A stretch of DNA of 64,000 nucleotides from Lachnospiraceae bacterium (GTDB lineage Bacteria > Bacillota > Clostridia > Lachnospirales > Lachnospiraceae), in NCBI GenBank assembly GCA_003979345.1, contig RYVZ01000015.1:12916-76915 (forward strand), read 5' to 3'. A program made the translations under genes and the position numbers. The first letter of the stretch is position 1, and the number at the start of each line of letters is the position of its first letter. Below the pieces are notes generated by a model. The model saw nothing but the letters and a program-made list of their open reading frames with translations. It did no database searches and had not been told where the DNA came from. Shown one piece after another: positions 14,769-23,741 of the stretch.

Positions 14769-15827
14769 TTAATACGCCTTGACCTTCGTCCAAAGATCCG
14801 CCAGATACTTTTTTAACTCCGTATCCTGATACCCGAACACCTCGTCATTCGCGTTGCCGGAGCGCGGCACATACGCGCTGATGCCATTATAAGTCGTCGT
14901 TCTCATCTCCTCGAACGCACTTGCCACCGGCGAGGAATAGCCGACCGCCTCCGAATTCCTCAGCGCGTTCTCATCCTCCAGCATAAAATTGATGAACGCA
15001 TGAGCCAGCTCTGTATCCGCACAGTTTTTCGTTATGACCATGCAGTCATACCAGAGATTCGTTCCTTCTTCGGGCGTAAAATAATTAAGATTCGGATTCT
15101 CCGTGATCATATATGCCGCGTCGCCGGAGTAGACAACCGCCATTGCCTTGTTACCGGAGATCATATTGTCAATGACATCATCGCCGACATAGACAGGCTC
15201 CATTGTATCACGCTGTGTGACCAGCCAGTCATAGGCCTCCTCGATCTGAGCCGTATCCGTCGTATTCATGGAATATCCGAGCGCCTTTAATGCAACCATA
15301 AAGGAATCCCGCTCGGAATCATACATATAAAGATCGCCTGCATAATCCGTGTTACATAACAGATTCCATCCCAGCGCCGTATCCGCCTCTTTCACGATCG
15401 TCGTATCATAAATGATGCCGACTGTTCCCCAAAAGTAAGGAACCGTATAGAGATGCCCCTCATCATACACTTCATGATCCATAACGGAATCCATCAGGTT
15501 GACCGAATTAGGAATCAGATCCCAGTTCACGGGCTGTAAATAGTCTTCCTTAATTAGACGCTCGATCATATAATCGGACGGGACCAGAATATCGTATTCC
15601 TCACCGCTCATCAGCTTTGTATACATGCTCTCATTAGAATCAAATGTCTCGTAAACAACCGTACAGTCAAACTCCCGCTCAAACTCGTTTAAGAGGCTCT
15701 TATCAATATACTCTCCCGCGTTATATACTTTCAGTACTCTTTTGCTGCCGCCGCCCCCGCAACCGGATAATGCAACCGCCAAAAGCACCATGATTAGCAG
15801 CCATGCCGCCCTTCTTTTCTTTTTCAT
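14769..15827 (-). CDS. potD: spermidine/putrescine-binding lipoprotein PotD
   Basis: Substrate-binding lipoprotein of the polyamine importer, 352 residues. Signal peptide with lipobox ALSGC, then the PotD/PotF fold beginning RVLKVYNAGEYID. Acidic and aromatic residues expected in the polyamine pocket are visible (PSDYMIERL, YFWGTVGI, YSGDAAYM). It overlaps potC by 4 nt (ATGA) and is last of potA-potB-potC-potD. Confidence 0.95.
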   Translation of the reverse strand: MKKKRRAAWLLIMVLLAVALSGCGGGGSKRVLKVYNAGEYIDKSLLNEFEREFDCTVVYETFDSNESMYTKLMSGEEYDILVPSDYMIERLIKEDYLQPVNWDLIPNSVNLMDSVMDHEVYDEGHLYTVPYFWGTVGIIYDTTIVKEADTALGWNLLCNTDYAGDLYMYDSERDSFMVALKALGYSMNTTDTAQIEEAYDWLVTQRDTMEPVYVGDDVIDNMISGNKAMAVVYSGDAAYMITENPNLNYFTPEEGTNLWYDCMVITKNCADTELAHAFINFMLEDENALRNSEAVGYSSPVASAFEEMRTTTYNGISAYVPRSGNANDEVFGYQDTELKKYLADLWTKVKAY

Positions 15828-16633
15828 AACTTTCCCTCCTTTAATCCTTTGTTTTTCTTTCTATTTACCAGCATCGGTACCACATTCCCGATCAGCAGTG
15901 CCAGTAAGATTACGGCGATCACAATGGTCGAAAGCGCGTTGATCGTCGGGTTTGTGCGTTTTGTCATATTGTAAACAATGATCGAAATATTCTGCACGCC
16001 GTTTCCCGTTACAAAATAGGAGATCACAAAGTCGTCAAACGACATTGTAAACGCGAGCAGCATCCCCGCAAAAATACCCGGTTTGATGCAGGGTACGATC
16101 ACCTTGACCAGCGTCTGAAACGGGCTTGCACCCAGATCCATCGCCGCATTGGCAAGGTTATTGTCAAACTGCCTCACCTTTGGATAAACACTTGTGATCA
16201 CATAAGGCGTGCAGAACAACACATGAGAAAGCAGCATCGTCATATAACCCTTGTCAAACTTCATGGATGAAAAAAGGATCATCAGTCCGATCGCAGTGAC
16301 GATATCAGGGTTCATGATTGGCAGATTATTGACATTAAGTACCCACTCCTTCAGCACTCTGCGCGTTTTTGACAGTCCGATCGCCGTGAGCGTCCCGAGT
16401 ACTGTCGAAATGAGCGTCGCGAGCACTGCAATGCTGACTGATACGGACACTGCGCCCATGATCTCGCTGTCTGCCAGAAGCTGCTCGTACCAGCGTATGG
16501 AGAATCCTTCAAATTTCGTCAGCGAGCGTGACGAATTAAATGAAAATACCATCATGACCAAGATCGGCACATAGAAAAATAAAAAGCACAGCGCAATATA
16601 CAGGATGGAGAACCCTTTTTTTCTTTTTTTCAT
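15824..16633 (-). CDS. potC: spermidine/putrescine ABC permease PotC
   Basis: Membrane permease of 269 residues with six predicted helices. The EAA-type loop is AMDLGASPFQTLVKVIVPCIKPGI. The motif FTMSFDDFVISYF is characteristic of PotC. ATGA overlaps link it to potB upstream and potD downstream. Confidence 0.95.
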   Translation of the reverse strand: MKKRKKGFSILYIALCFLFFYVPILVMMVFSFNSSRSLTKFEGFSIRWYEQLLADSEIMGAVSVSVSIAVLATLISTVLGTLTAIGLSKTRRVLKEWVLNVNNLPIMNPDIVTAIGLMILFSSMKFDKGYMTMLLSHVLFCTPYVITSVYPKVRQFDNNLANAAMDLGASPFQTLVKVIVPCIKPGIFAGMLLAFTMSFDDFVISYFVTGNGVQNISIIVYNMTKRTNPTINALSTIVIAVILLALLIGNVVPMLVNRKKNKGLKEGKL

Positions 16634-17457
16634 CGCTCTCCTCCCTCCGACGTGTCAATCTTCCTTGTCGCCCAGATCATGATCAGAATTGCGATCGCGA
16701 GAATTAATGAGATCGCGCTTCCGAAATTCCAGTCACCCACTGAGATAAACTGATTCTCGATCAGATTCCCGATCAGCACATACTGACCTCCGCCGAGCAG
16801 TTTCGGGATGACGAATGTGGAAATTGATAATAAAAACACCATCGTCACGCCATTGATCACGCCCGGAATCGAAAGCTTAAACGTTACCTTCCAGAATGTC
16901 TGTCTCCTGTTCGCGCCCAAATCATGCGATGCTTCGATCAGGGATCTGTCCATTTTGGCAAGCGCTGTGTGGATCGGTATGACCATGAACGGAAGCAGAT
17001 CGCAGACCATTCCCGTAATGACCGCAAAATCCGTGTACATAATGGAAAGCCGTCCGACGCCAAGTCTGTCCAAAAAAGAATTCACGATCCCATTGTCCGA
17101 CAGCAGGCTGATCCATGCATAGGTGCGCAGCAGCGTGTTGATCCACATGGGGATCGTGACAAACAAAATGAGGGTCGTCTGCGCCCTCTCCTTAAATCCG
17201 GAGATCACATAGGCAAGCGTATAGCCGAGCAACAGGCATATCAGCGTCGTGATCAGCCCGACCTTTAACGAGCGCATAAACACCTGCCGGTAAATCGGGT
17301 CCGCAATCTTCTTAAAATTCTCAAACGTAAACTGAATATTCAAAAGCGAATTGCCGCCCGTTGTAACAGAATATAATACGATCAGCAAAAGCGGTATGAC
17401 AATGAGCAGAAACGACCATATCATATATGGTCTGACCAAACTCTTAAAATGTCTCAT
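16630..17457 (-). CDS. potB: spermidine/putrescine ABC permease PotB
   Basis: Membrane permease of 275 residues with six predicted helices. The EAA-type loop is ASHDLGANRRQTFWKVTFKL, followed by STFVIPKLLGGG, typical of PotB. It forms the channel with PotC and is powered by PotA. It starts 48 nt after potA and overlaps potC. Confidence 0.95.
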   Translation of the reverse strand: MRHFKSLVRPYMIWSFLLIVIPLLLIVLYSVTTGGNSLLNIQFTFENFKKIADPIYRQVFMRSLKVGLITTLICLLLGYTLAYVISGFKERAQTTLILFVTIPMWINTLLRTYAWISLLSDNGIVNSFLDRLGVGRLSIMYTDFAVITGMVCDLLPFMVIPIHTALAKMDRSLIEASHDLGANRRQTFWKVTFKLSIPGVINGVTMVFLLSISTFVIPKLLGGGQYVLIGNLIENQFISVGDWNFGSAISLILAIAILIMIWATRKIDTSEGGER

Positions 17458-17505
17458 ACAAATCCTCCGTTCATACTCCCAAAAAACGCTTTATTCAGAG
17501 TTTCC

Positions 17506-18558
17506 CTAGTAATCCATCCTGTACATGACATGAATATCTTCTTTATCCATGACCATGCCCACCGTTTTACCGACTTCGTGGATATCCGTCGTATGGATCT
17601 TATAGTTGCGCTGCGCGGTCTCCACGATCAGTTCATAATGCACACCCTTAAACACACTGCTGACGATCTTCCCGACTAAAAGCGCCCGCTCCGGCTCCAC
17701 GATCTCAATATCCTCCGGCCGCAGAACGACCTCGATTTCCTCATTTTCCTTAAATCCCTTATCGACGCACTCAAACTCGAACCCATCGAATTTGACAAGG
17801 CAGTCCCGTATCATATTGCCTTCAATGATATTGGATTCCCCGATAAAATCCGCGACAAAACGATTCTCCGGTTCGTTGTAAATATCCACCGGAGTTCCGA
17901 TCTGCTGAATCTTACCGTCATTCATCACGACGACCGTATCTGACATCGAAAGTGCTTCCTCCTGATCGTGTGTGACAAAAATGAACGTGATACCGACTTC
18001 CTGCTGGATCTTTTTCAATTCTCCCTGCATCTCCTTGCGCAGTTTCGCATCCAGCGCACTGAGCGGTTCGTCAAGCAGAAGTACCTTCGGCTCATTCACA
18101 AGAGCCCGCGCGATCGCAACGCGCTGCTGCTGCCCGCCGGACAGGAGTGTGACATCTCTTTTTTCAAATCCTTCCAGTCCCACAAGAGAAAGCATTTTTT
18201 TCACTTTCTGCCTGACCACGGATTTATCCACCTTTTTGATATGTAAGCCGAACGCAACATTATCATATACATTGAGAAACGGAAACAGCGCATATTTCTG
18301 AAATACCGTATTGATCTCACGCTTGTAAGGCGGCACCTTCGCGATATCAATGCCATTAAACAATAATTCTCCCTTGCTTGGTTCATCAAATCCCGCAATG
18401 ATACGGAGGATCGTCGTCTTTCCGCAGCCGGAAGGTCCGAGCAGCGTCAGGAACTGATTTTCATAAATATTTAAGTCGATCCCGCGAAGTACCTGCTGAT
18501 CGTCAAAGTTCTTTGTGATCCCGCGAAGCTCAATAATACAGTTTCCCATATCCGCCAT
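17506..18558 (-). CDS. potA: spermidine/putrescine ABC ATPase PotA
   Basis: ATPase of the polyamine importer, 350 residues. Walker A GPSGCGKTT, signature LSGGQQQRVAIARALV, Walker B VLLLDEPLSALD, then a C-terminal TOBE-type domain beginning around residue 240. First structural gene of the operon, 76 nt after the XRE-cupin regulator. Two in-frame ATGs three codons apart are possible starts. Confidence 0.96.
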   Translation of the reverse strand: MADMGNCIIELRGITKNFDDQQVLRGIDLNIYENQFLTLLGPSGCGKTTILRIIAGFDEPSKGELLFNGIDIAKVPPYKREINTVFQKYALFPFLNVYDNVAFGLHIKKVDKSVVRQKVKKMLSLVGLEGFEKRDVTLLSGGQQQRVAIARALVNEPKVLLLDEPLSALDAKLRKEMQGELKKIQQEVGITFIFVTHDQEEALSMSDTVVVMNDGKIQQIGTPVDIYNEPENRFVADFIGESNIIEGNMIRDCLVKFDGFEFECVDKGFKENEEIEVVLRPEDIEIVEPERALLVGKIVSSVFKGVHYELIVETAQRNYKIHTTDIHEVGKTVGMVMDKEDIHVMYRMDY

Positions 18559-18634
18559 GTTTCTGCCCTATCCTTTCCTATCTTGTCCCTGCGTCCGGTA
18601 TTTATCACCCATTGCAGAACACCCGTCCCATGTC

Positions 18635-19168
18635 CTAAAAGCTTGGCGGCGCACTCACCCACAAGATCTGCGCGCCTTTTTTCGATTCTATGTAATGCTT
18701 ATATTTCGGCTCAAAATAGAAAGATTCGCCCTTCTGTGCCTTATATGCCTTGCCGCCGATCACGACCGAGATCTGACCGCTTAAGACATAACCGAATTCC
18801 TCCCCCTCATGCGGATTATCCGGATAAGTCGCGCCGCCCGGTTCCAAGGATAGTAAAATCGGCTCCATCATATTTTTCTGTGCATTCGGAATGATCCATT
18901 CGATCCGGTTTCCCAGCTCTTTATCTTCTTTTTCAAAATAATCCGTCTTATGAAACACGACCTGCTCATCCGCCGAATCGTTAAAAAATGTCTTTAAGTC
19001 CGTCCCCAGACATTGCAGGATATCGATCAGCGTCGCAATGGAAGGCGAGGTTAAGTCCCGCTCCACCTGTGAAATGAAACCCTTCGAAAGCTCCGCTCTG
19101 TCGGCAAGTTCCTCCTGCGTTAATCCTTTCAGCATTCTCAACTCTTTAATCTTATTTCCAATCTCCAC
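18635..19168 (-). CDS. XRE-cupin transcriptional regulator of polyamine genes (PuuR-like)
   Basis: Regulator of 177 residues: an XRE helix-turn-helix (residues 8-60; LTQEELADRAELSKGFISQ) joined to a C-terminal cupin domain (about 105-170; PHEGEEFGYVLSGQISVVIGG). This architecture is that of PuuR-type regulators, and its place at the head of potABCD suggests it senses polyamines. A promoter with a perfect palindrome and an extra half-site precedes it, so it probably represses itself and the operon. Confidence 0.92.
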   Translation of the reverse strand: MEIGNKIKELRMLKGLTQEELADRAELSKGFISQVERDLTSPSIATLIDILQCLGTDLKTFFNDSADEQVVFHKTDYFEKEDKELGNRIEWIIPNAQKNMMEPILLSLEPGGATYPDNPHEGEEFGYVLSGQISVVIGGKAYKAQKGESFYFEPKYKHYIESKKGAQILWVSAPPSF

Positions 19169-19240
19169 AAATACCCCTTTTCCGCGTGGAAGCTGTTCCT
19201 TTCGCGCTGTGTGATCGTTCCTGTCCCAAACGTTCCCATT

Positions 19241-19344
19241 CTAAACTCAAAGTTCACTTATACTATCCTTTGTAAATATAAACCAAAAGTTTAGGATTTC
19301 TAAACTCACAAGCTCTAGTATACAACTTTATCGCACATTGTCAA
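19241..19344 (-). promoter_or_regulatory. promoter and operators of the polyamine operon
   Basis: -35 TTGACA (19344-19339), 16-bp spacer, -10 TATACT (19322-19317). Downstream lies AGTTTAG AAATC CTAAACT (19306-19288), a perfect 7-bp dyad, and 40 nt further a third half-site AGTTTAG (19247-19241). The arrangement suits a dimer at the dyad plus an accessory site. Confidence 0.75.
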
Positions 19345-19367
19345 TACTCTTTTTACAACAAAAAAAA

Positions 19368-19416
19368 CAAAAAACAGGGCATATAGATTTCGCTTTCTAC
19401 ATGCCCTGTTTTTTGT
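19368..19416. terminator. bidirectional terminator
   Basis: AAAACAGGGCAT ... ATGCCCTGTTTTTT forms a stem with A-run and T-run on its two sides, so it can stop transcripts from either direction. It separates the RCC1/GH5 region from the polyamine operon. Confidence 0.75.
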
Positions 19417-19434
19417 CATTATTCCAAAATTTAA

Positions 19435-19732
19435 TCAATCTTCACCCGATCCGCGATTTTCACGGGGCGGTTCTCTGCCGTTCCCATGAGCCCTGCCCCC
19501 ATTGACAGTACTCATCCGCTCCGCAGCCCCAAAGTGTGTTGTCCGTCCGAATAGCAAAGGTACTAAACGCACCGGCATGAATGCTGCGGACATTTTCCAT
19601 AATCGGAACCGGCGCCGCGCTTTCAAATGGCTGACTGCTTCCGGTAAAATCCAATTTGGGCGCTTTTCCCCATGCCCACAGTGAGCCGTCAGATTTCAGC
19701 GCAATCGGCTCTTCCAATGAAGGATCAATCCC
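19435..19732 (-). pseudogene. RCC1-repeat fragment
   Basis: The frame from about 19732 to 19460 encodes RCC1 propeller blades: IALKSDGSLWAWG, then HAGAFSTFAIRTDNTLWGCG and CQWGQGS. It stops prematurely at 19460; continuing in another frame gives PVKIADRVKID-like sequence, so a frameshift is likely. Only about 1.5 blades remain of a seven-blade fold. It overlaps the last codons of the GH5 gene in the +1 frame, which suggests a former in-frame fusion or a following gene now truncated. Confidence 0.6.
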
Positions 19733-20639
19733 CTCCGAGGCGCTTTTTCATCCATAATCCGGTCTCGGTCAGATCATCGTCGTCCCAGCCGGACGTCTTC
19801 GTGCAGGGTACCTTGATCATGGAAGAGGATTCGTCGCGGTTTGCCAGATTCCACTGGGCATAACTCATGCAATGTGCGTCCGCAAATTCCGCCCAAAGCC
19901 GTGCTTCCTCCGGATCTATATCCCCGTTACCCGATGCATCACAGTTACTGTACTCGCTGATGAAGACCGGCAGACCTTTCCCAAGCGCATAGCTGACCTT
20001 ATCGCGCAGATACTGTTTATGCGTCGCCGCATAATAGTGAACCGCATACATAAGCTGTTCGCCCTTAACCGGATCGTCCGCAGCATGATCCACATCCTGC
20101 GACCAGTTCGGCGTACCGATGATGATAACGGCTTTTGGCGCTTTTTTGCGGATCACGGGAATGACCTCCTCCGCATAAGCTTTGACTGTTGCCCAGTCCA
20201 CACCCTCGCCATTCGGTTCATTGCAGATCTCATAAAGCACGTTCTCATATCCGCTGTACTTCTCCGTCATCTCCGCAAAAAACTTCTTTGCCTCTTCCTT
20301 GTTTGTCTGCGGATTTCCGTCACTTAAGATATGCCAGTCAATGATCACATACATGCCAAGCTCCGTCGCCGCCTTCACGCCGGTATCGATCAGACCTTTT
20401 AAGTAATCCTGATCGCCATCCGTTAAATAGCCGCCGTCCTCCGCCGTATACATCGCGAGACGGATCAGATTGCCGCCCCAGCCGCGGATCGTTTCAAACG
20501 CAGCTTTGTTAATATATTCCGGATACCATATGATACCGAGCGTGCTCGGTCCCTTTAGCTGGAACGGTGCCCCGTCCTTGTCCGTCAGTTGTGTTCCCTG
20601 CACGGTCAGCGCGCCGTGCTTCTCAAATGCTGTAGCCAT
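19725..20639 (-). CDS. intracellular GH5 (cellulase-family) glycoside hydrolase
   Basis: 304-residue GH5-type (beta/alpha)8 enzyme. The acid/base glutamate is in EICNEPNG and the nucleophile in VFISEYSNCD; DWHILSDG and VHYYAATH are further clan motifs. It resembles subfamily 2 endoglucanases but has no signal peptide, no carbohydrate-binding module and only a short N-terminal extension. The start at 20639 has GGAGG 7 nt upstream. Substrate is probably a beta-glucan oligosaccharide. The C-terminus ends abruptly where an RCC1-like frame begins. Confidence 0.88.
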   Translation of the reverse strand: MATAFEKHGALTVQGTQLTDKDGAPFQLKGPSTLGIIWYPEYINKAAFETIRGWGGNLIRLAMYTAEDGGYLTDGDQDYLKGLIDTGVKAATELGMYVIIDWHILSDGNPQTNKEEAKKFFAEMTEKYSGYENVLYEICNEPNGEGVDWATVKAYAEEVIPVIRKKAPKAVIIIGTPNWSQDVDHAADDPVKGEQLMYAVHYYAATHKQYLRDKVSYALGKGLPVFISEYSNCDASGNGDIDPEEARLWAEFADAHCMSYAQWNLANRDESSSMIKVPCTKTSGWDDDDLTETGLWMKKRLGGD

Positions 20640-20669
20640 ATTCTTCCTCCAATGCCGGAGCATATTTTA

Positions 20670-20744
20670 TACAGGCTCGCAAACCGGAATATCAGAGCCG
20701 GCTTCGCGATTCCAATTTGTGGCTCCGGCACAAATCTGCCTGTA
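20670..20744. repeat. three-way-junction palindromic element
   Basis: Outer stem TACAGGC / GCCTGTA encloses two inner hairpins, GGAAT / ATTCC and ATTTGTG / CACAAAT. It fills most of the gap between nrdG and the GH5 gene. It may act as a terminator or be a small mobile palindrome. Confidence 0.45.
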
Positions 20745-20772
20745 CGATTCCTGTATCTTATCCTGTACTGCC

Positions 20773-21297
20773 TCACTGTCCATCCCACAAAACGACTTCT
20801 CCCGCCGCCAGCGATTTCGGCACGTCGATCAGACGCTGATTCGATGATCCACGAAAGCGCAGCGTGATATCATGCAACTCGTCCACATAACGCCCGTCCA
20901 CCATCACGTCAAAACAGGAAAGCAGTTCGCGGGTCATCTCCCACTTCGGGCACATGGTTTCCATGATCTCACGGTCAAACAGATAGCCGGAAAAGCACCA
21001 GATGTCTTTGTCCGGCAGTTCCTCTTTTACCCGCTTTACAAACGGAAGCAGACCGACCTGATTCTGATACTCCATCGGCTCTCCGCCGAGCAGCGTTAAA
21101 CCACGTACATAGTACGGGCGAAGCTCTTCAATTAACAGATCCATCGTCTTACGTGTAAATTCTGTTCCATAGCCAAAATCCCACGCGACCTCGTTAAAAC
21201 AATTTTTACACCTGTGATTGCAGCCGCTCACAAACAGCGACACCCGCACGCCCGGACCATTCGCGATATCACAGGTCTTGATCTCCGCATAGTTCAT
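20773..21297 (-). CDS. nrdG: anaerobic ribonucleotide reductase activating protein NrdG
   Basis: Radical SAM activase of 174 residues that installs the glycyl radical on NrdD. The [4Fe-4S]/SAM motif is C-X3-C-X2-C at Cys26, Cys30 and Cys33 (SGCNHRCKNC), followed by LTLLGGEPM, the GGE motif. It lies 88 nt after nrdD and is probably co-transcribed. Confidence 0.96.
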   Translation of the reverse strand: MNYAEIKTCDIANGPGVRVSLFVSGCNHRCKNCFNEVAWDFGYGTEFTRKTMDLLIEELRPYYVRGLTLLGGEPMEYQNQVGLLPFVKRVKEELPDKDIWCFSGYLFDREIMETMCPKWEMTRELLSCFDVMVDGRYVDELHDITLRFRGSSNQRLIDVPKSLAAGEVVLWDGQ

Positions 21298-21385
21298 AAA
21301 CCATCCTCAAAAACACATGCAGCCGTTTGACAGACGCCGCCCCGGAAGTCATCTTGAAACCCGTCCGTGCATTGCAAACGGTTCC

Positions 21386-23590
21386 TTACAAGTGCAGCAC
21401 ACGCTCTTTGATCTCCTGCGTCCTGCCCTGATTCCAAAACTGCGTGCCGATATAACCGCAGGTACGCCGCGCCACATTCATCTTATCCTGATCACGGTTA
21501 CCGCAGTTCGGGCATTCCCACAAAAGCTTCCCGTGATCATCGGTCACGATCTGAATTTCGCCGTTGTAACCGCACTTCTGGCAATAATCGCTCTTTGTGT
21601 TCAGTTCGGCATACATAATATTCTCATAAATATACTGCATCACGGCAAGCACCGCATCCAAATTGTTCTGCATGTTCGGCACTTCGACATAGCTGATCGC
21701 ACCTCCCGGAGAAAGCTCCTGAAACTGCGCCTCAAATTTCAGCTTGTCAAATGCGTTGATCTGCTCGGTCACATGCACATGATAGCTGTTCGTAATATAA
21801 TTTCTGTCCGTTACGCCCTCAATCTTGCCAAAACGTTTCTGAAGACATTTAGCAAATTTATAGGTCGTGGACTCCAGCGGCGTCCCATACAGGCTGAAAT
21901 CAATATTCGACTCCGCTTTCCACTTCCGGCACGCTTCGTTCAGATATTTCATGATTTGCAATGCGAACGGCGTCGCTTCCGGATTCGTGTGGGACTTGCC
22001 CGTCATATATCTCGTACACTCGCATAATCCCGCATAGCCGAGCGAGATTGTCGAATACCCGCCGTACAACAGTTTATCGATCTTTTCTCCCTTTTCCAAA
22101 CGAGCAAGCGCGCCGTTCTGCCAGAGAATCGGCGCAACGTCGGACGGCGTTCCTTTTAAGCGTTCGTGCCTGAACATCAACGCGCGGTGGCAGAGCTCTA
22201 AGCGCTCATCCATGATCTCCCAGAATCTGCCAGTATCCCCGTTTGAAGAGCACGCTACATCCACAAGATTGATCGTCACAACACCCTGATTAAAGCGTCC
22301 ATAGTACTTATGCTTACCCTGCTCGTAATTCTGGGCATTGGCGATATTGCCGATACCGGTCTCCGTAAATCTGTCCGGCGTCAAAAAAGAACGGCATCCC
22401 ATGCACGGATAGCAGTCACCCTGCTTTAATTTTTTCATGATCTTTTCCGATATATAATCGGGCACAAGACGCTTCGCCGTACACTCCGCTGCAAGCTTCG
22501 TCAGCTCCCAGTACTTGCTGCCCTCATGAATATTATCTTCCTCAAGCACATAAATGAGCTTCGGGAACGCCGGCGTGATATAGACGCCCTTCTCGTTCTT
22601 GACCCCCTTAATGCGCTGGCGCAGCACTTCCTCAATGACCGCTGCCAGATCATCTCTTGTCTGTCCCTCCGGCATTTCGTTCAAATACATAAATACCGTG
22701 ACAAACGGCGCCTGTCCGTTCGTCGTCATGAGCGTAATGACCTGGTACTGGATCATCTGCACGCCGCGGTTGATTTCTTCCCGGACGCGGCATTCTGCCA
22801 TGCGGTTTACCATTTCCTCGTCATGATCCACGCCGACAAGTTCCAGTTCCCTGCGTACTTCTTCACGGAATTTCAGACGGCTGACCTGAACGAACGGCGC
22901 CAAATGCGCCAGCGAAAAACTCTGACCGCCGTACTGTGACGATGCGATCTGCGCAATGCTCTGCGTTGCAATATTACACGCCGTCGAAAAGCTTTTCGGC
23001 TTATCGATCATCGTCTCACTGACAACTGTACCGTTCTGCAGCATATCCTCTAAATTGACAAGACAGCAGTTATGCATATGCTGCGCAAAATAATCCGCAT
23101 CATGAAAGTGGATGATACCTTTTTCATGCGCCTCGACAATATCCGCAGGCAGAAGAAACCGCTTCGTGATATCTTTGCTCACCTCGCCCGCCATATAATC
23201 ACGCTGCACACTGTTAACGGTCGGATTTTTGTTGGAATTTTCCTGTTTCACTTCCTCATTATTACACTCAAGAAGGCTTAAGATCTGTTCATCCGTTGAA
23301 TTAGATTTTCTGACAAGCGCTCTCCTGTAACGGTATGTGATATAATTTCTCGCTACGGAAAAAGCACGCTGATTCATGATCTGGTTTTCCACCATATCCT
23401 GAATCTCCTCAACGCTCGGCGCGCGCTGCATGGAAACACATGCCTGCTCCACGCTTAAGGCGATCCGTTTGATCTGCTCGTCGGACATCTTTTCACTGTC
23501 CACAACGCTCAAGTTCGCCTTTCTGATCGCGGCTTCGATCTTATCCATGTCAAAACCAACTTCCGAACCGCTTCTTTTAATAATTTTCAT
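21386..23590 (-). CDS. nrdD: anaerobic ribonucleoside-triphosphate reductase NrdD
   Basis: Class III, oxygen-sensitive ribonucleotide reductase of 734 residues. An N-terminal ATP cone (MKIIKRSGSEVGFD...) is followed by the reductase barrel with QGVVTINLV and TPGGAISYVE-type segments, a four-Cys zinc site (CQKCGYNG...CPNCG) and the glycyl radical motif RTCGYIG near residue 712. The start at 23590 has GGGGG 5 nt upstream. An NrdR box overlaps its promoter. No class I or II enzyme is in the window, fitting an anaerobe. Confidence 0.97.
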   Translation of the reverse strand: MKIIKRSGSEVGFDMDKIEAAIRKANLSVVDSEKMSDEQIKRIALSVEQACVSMQRAPSVEEIQDMVENQIMNQRAFSVARNYITYRYRRALVRKSNSTDEQILSLLECNNEEVKQENSNKNPTVNSVQRDYMAGEVSKDITKRFLLPADIVEAHEKGIIHFHDADYFAQHMHNCCLVNLEDMLQNGTVVSETMIDKPKSFSTACNIATQSIAQIASSQYGGQSFSLAHLAPFVQVSRLKFREEVRRELELVGVDHDEEMVNRMAECRVREEINRGVQMIQYQVITLMTTNGQAPFVTVFMYLNEMPEGQTRDDLAAVIEEVLRQRIKGVKNEKGVYITPAFPKLIYVLEEDNIHEGSKYWELTKLAAECTAKRLVPDYISEKIMKKLKQGDCYPCMGCRSFLTPDRFTETGIGNIANAQNYEQGKHKYYGRFNQGVVTINLVDVACSSNGDTGRFWEIMDERLELCHRALMFRHERLKGTPSDVAPILWQNGALARLEKGEKIDKLLYGGYSTISLGYAGLCECTRYMTGKSHTNPEATPFALQIMKYLNEACRKWKAESNIDFSLYGTPLESTTYKFAKCLQKRFGKIEGVTDRNYITNSYHVHVTEQINAFDKLKFEAQFQELSPGGAISYVEVPNMQNNLDAVLAVMQYIYENIMYAELNTKSDYCQKCGYNGEIQIVTDDHGKLLWECPNCGNRDQDKMNVARRTCGYIGTQFWNQGRTQEIKERVLHL

Positions 23591-23648
23591 TCCTGCCCCC
23601 ATCTGCGCGCTTTAGCACGCACTTCCCTCTACACATTTTTAACGTCGC

Positions 23649-23690
23649 ATACAATATATTGTAGCAGAGTTTTTATAAGTGTCAATATTT
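23649..23690 (-). promoter_or_regulatory. nrdDG promoter with NrdR boxes
   Basis: -35 TTGACA (23685-23680), 16-bp spacer, -10 TACAAT (23663-23658). The -10 box sits in CTACAATATATTGTAT, a close match to the NrdR consensus ACACWATATATWGTGT. A weaker A/T dyad (AAATATTGACA) is centred 30 bp upstream over the -35 region, near the three-helical-turn spacing of paired NrdR boxes. Confidence 0.72.
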
Positions 23691-23741
23691 AGAAGGCAAA
23701 AACAGAAAAAATACAAAAAACATTCGTTACATCAGGCAAAT

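Noticed and set aside
21317..22027. Long plus-strand reading frame opposite nrdD
   Set aside because: It lies antisense to a fully conserved enzyme, has no ribosome binding site, and its sequence has no protein-like pattern.
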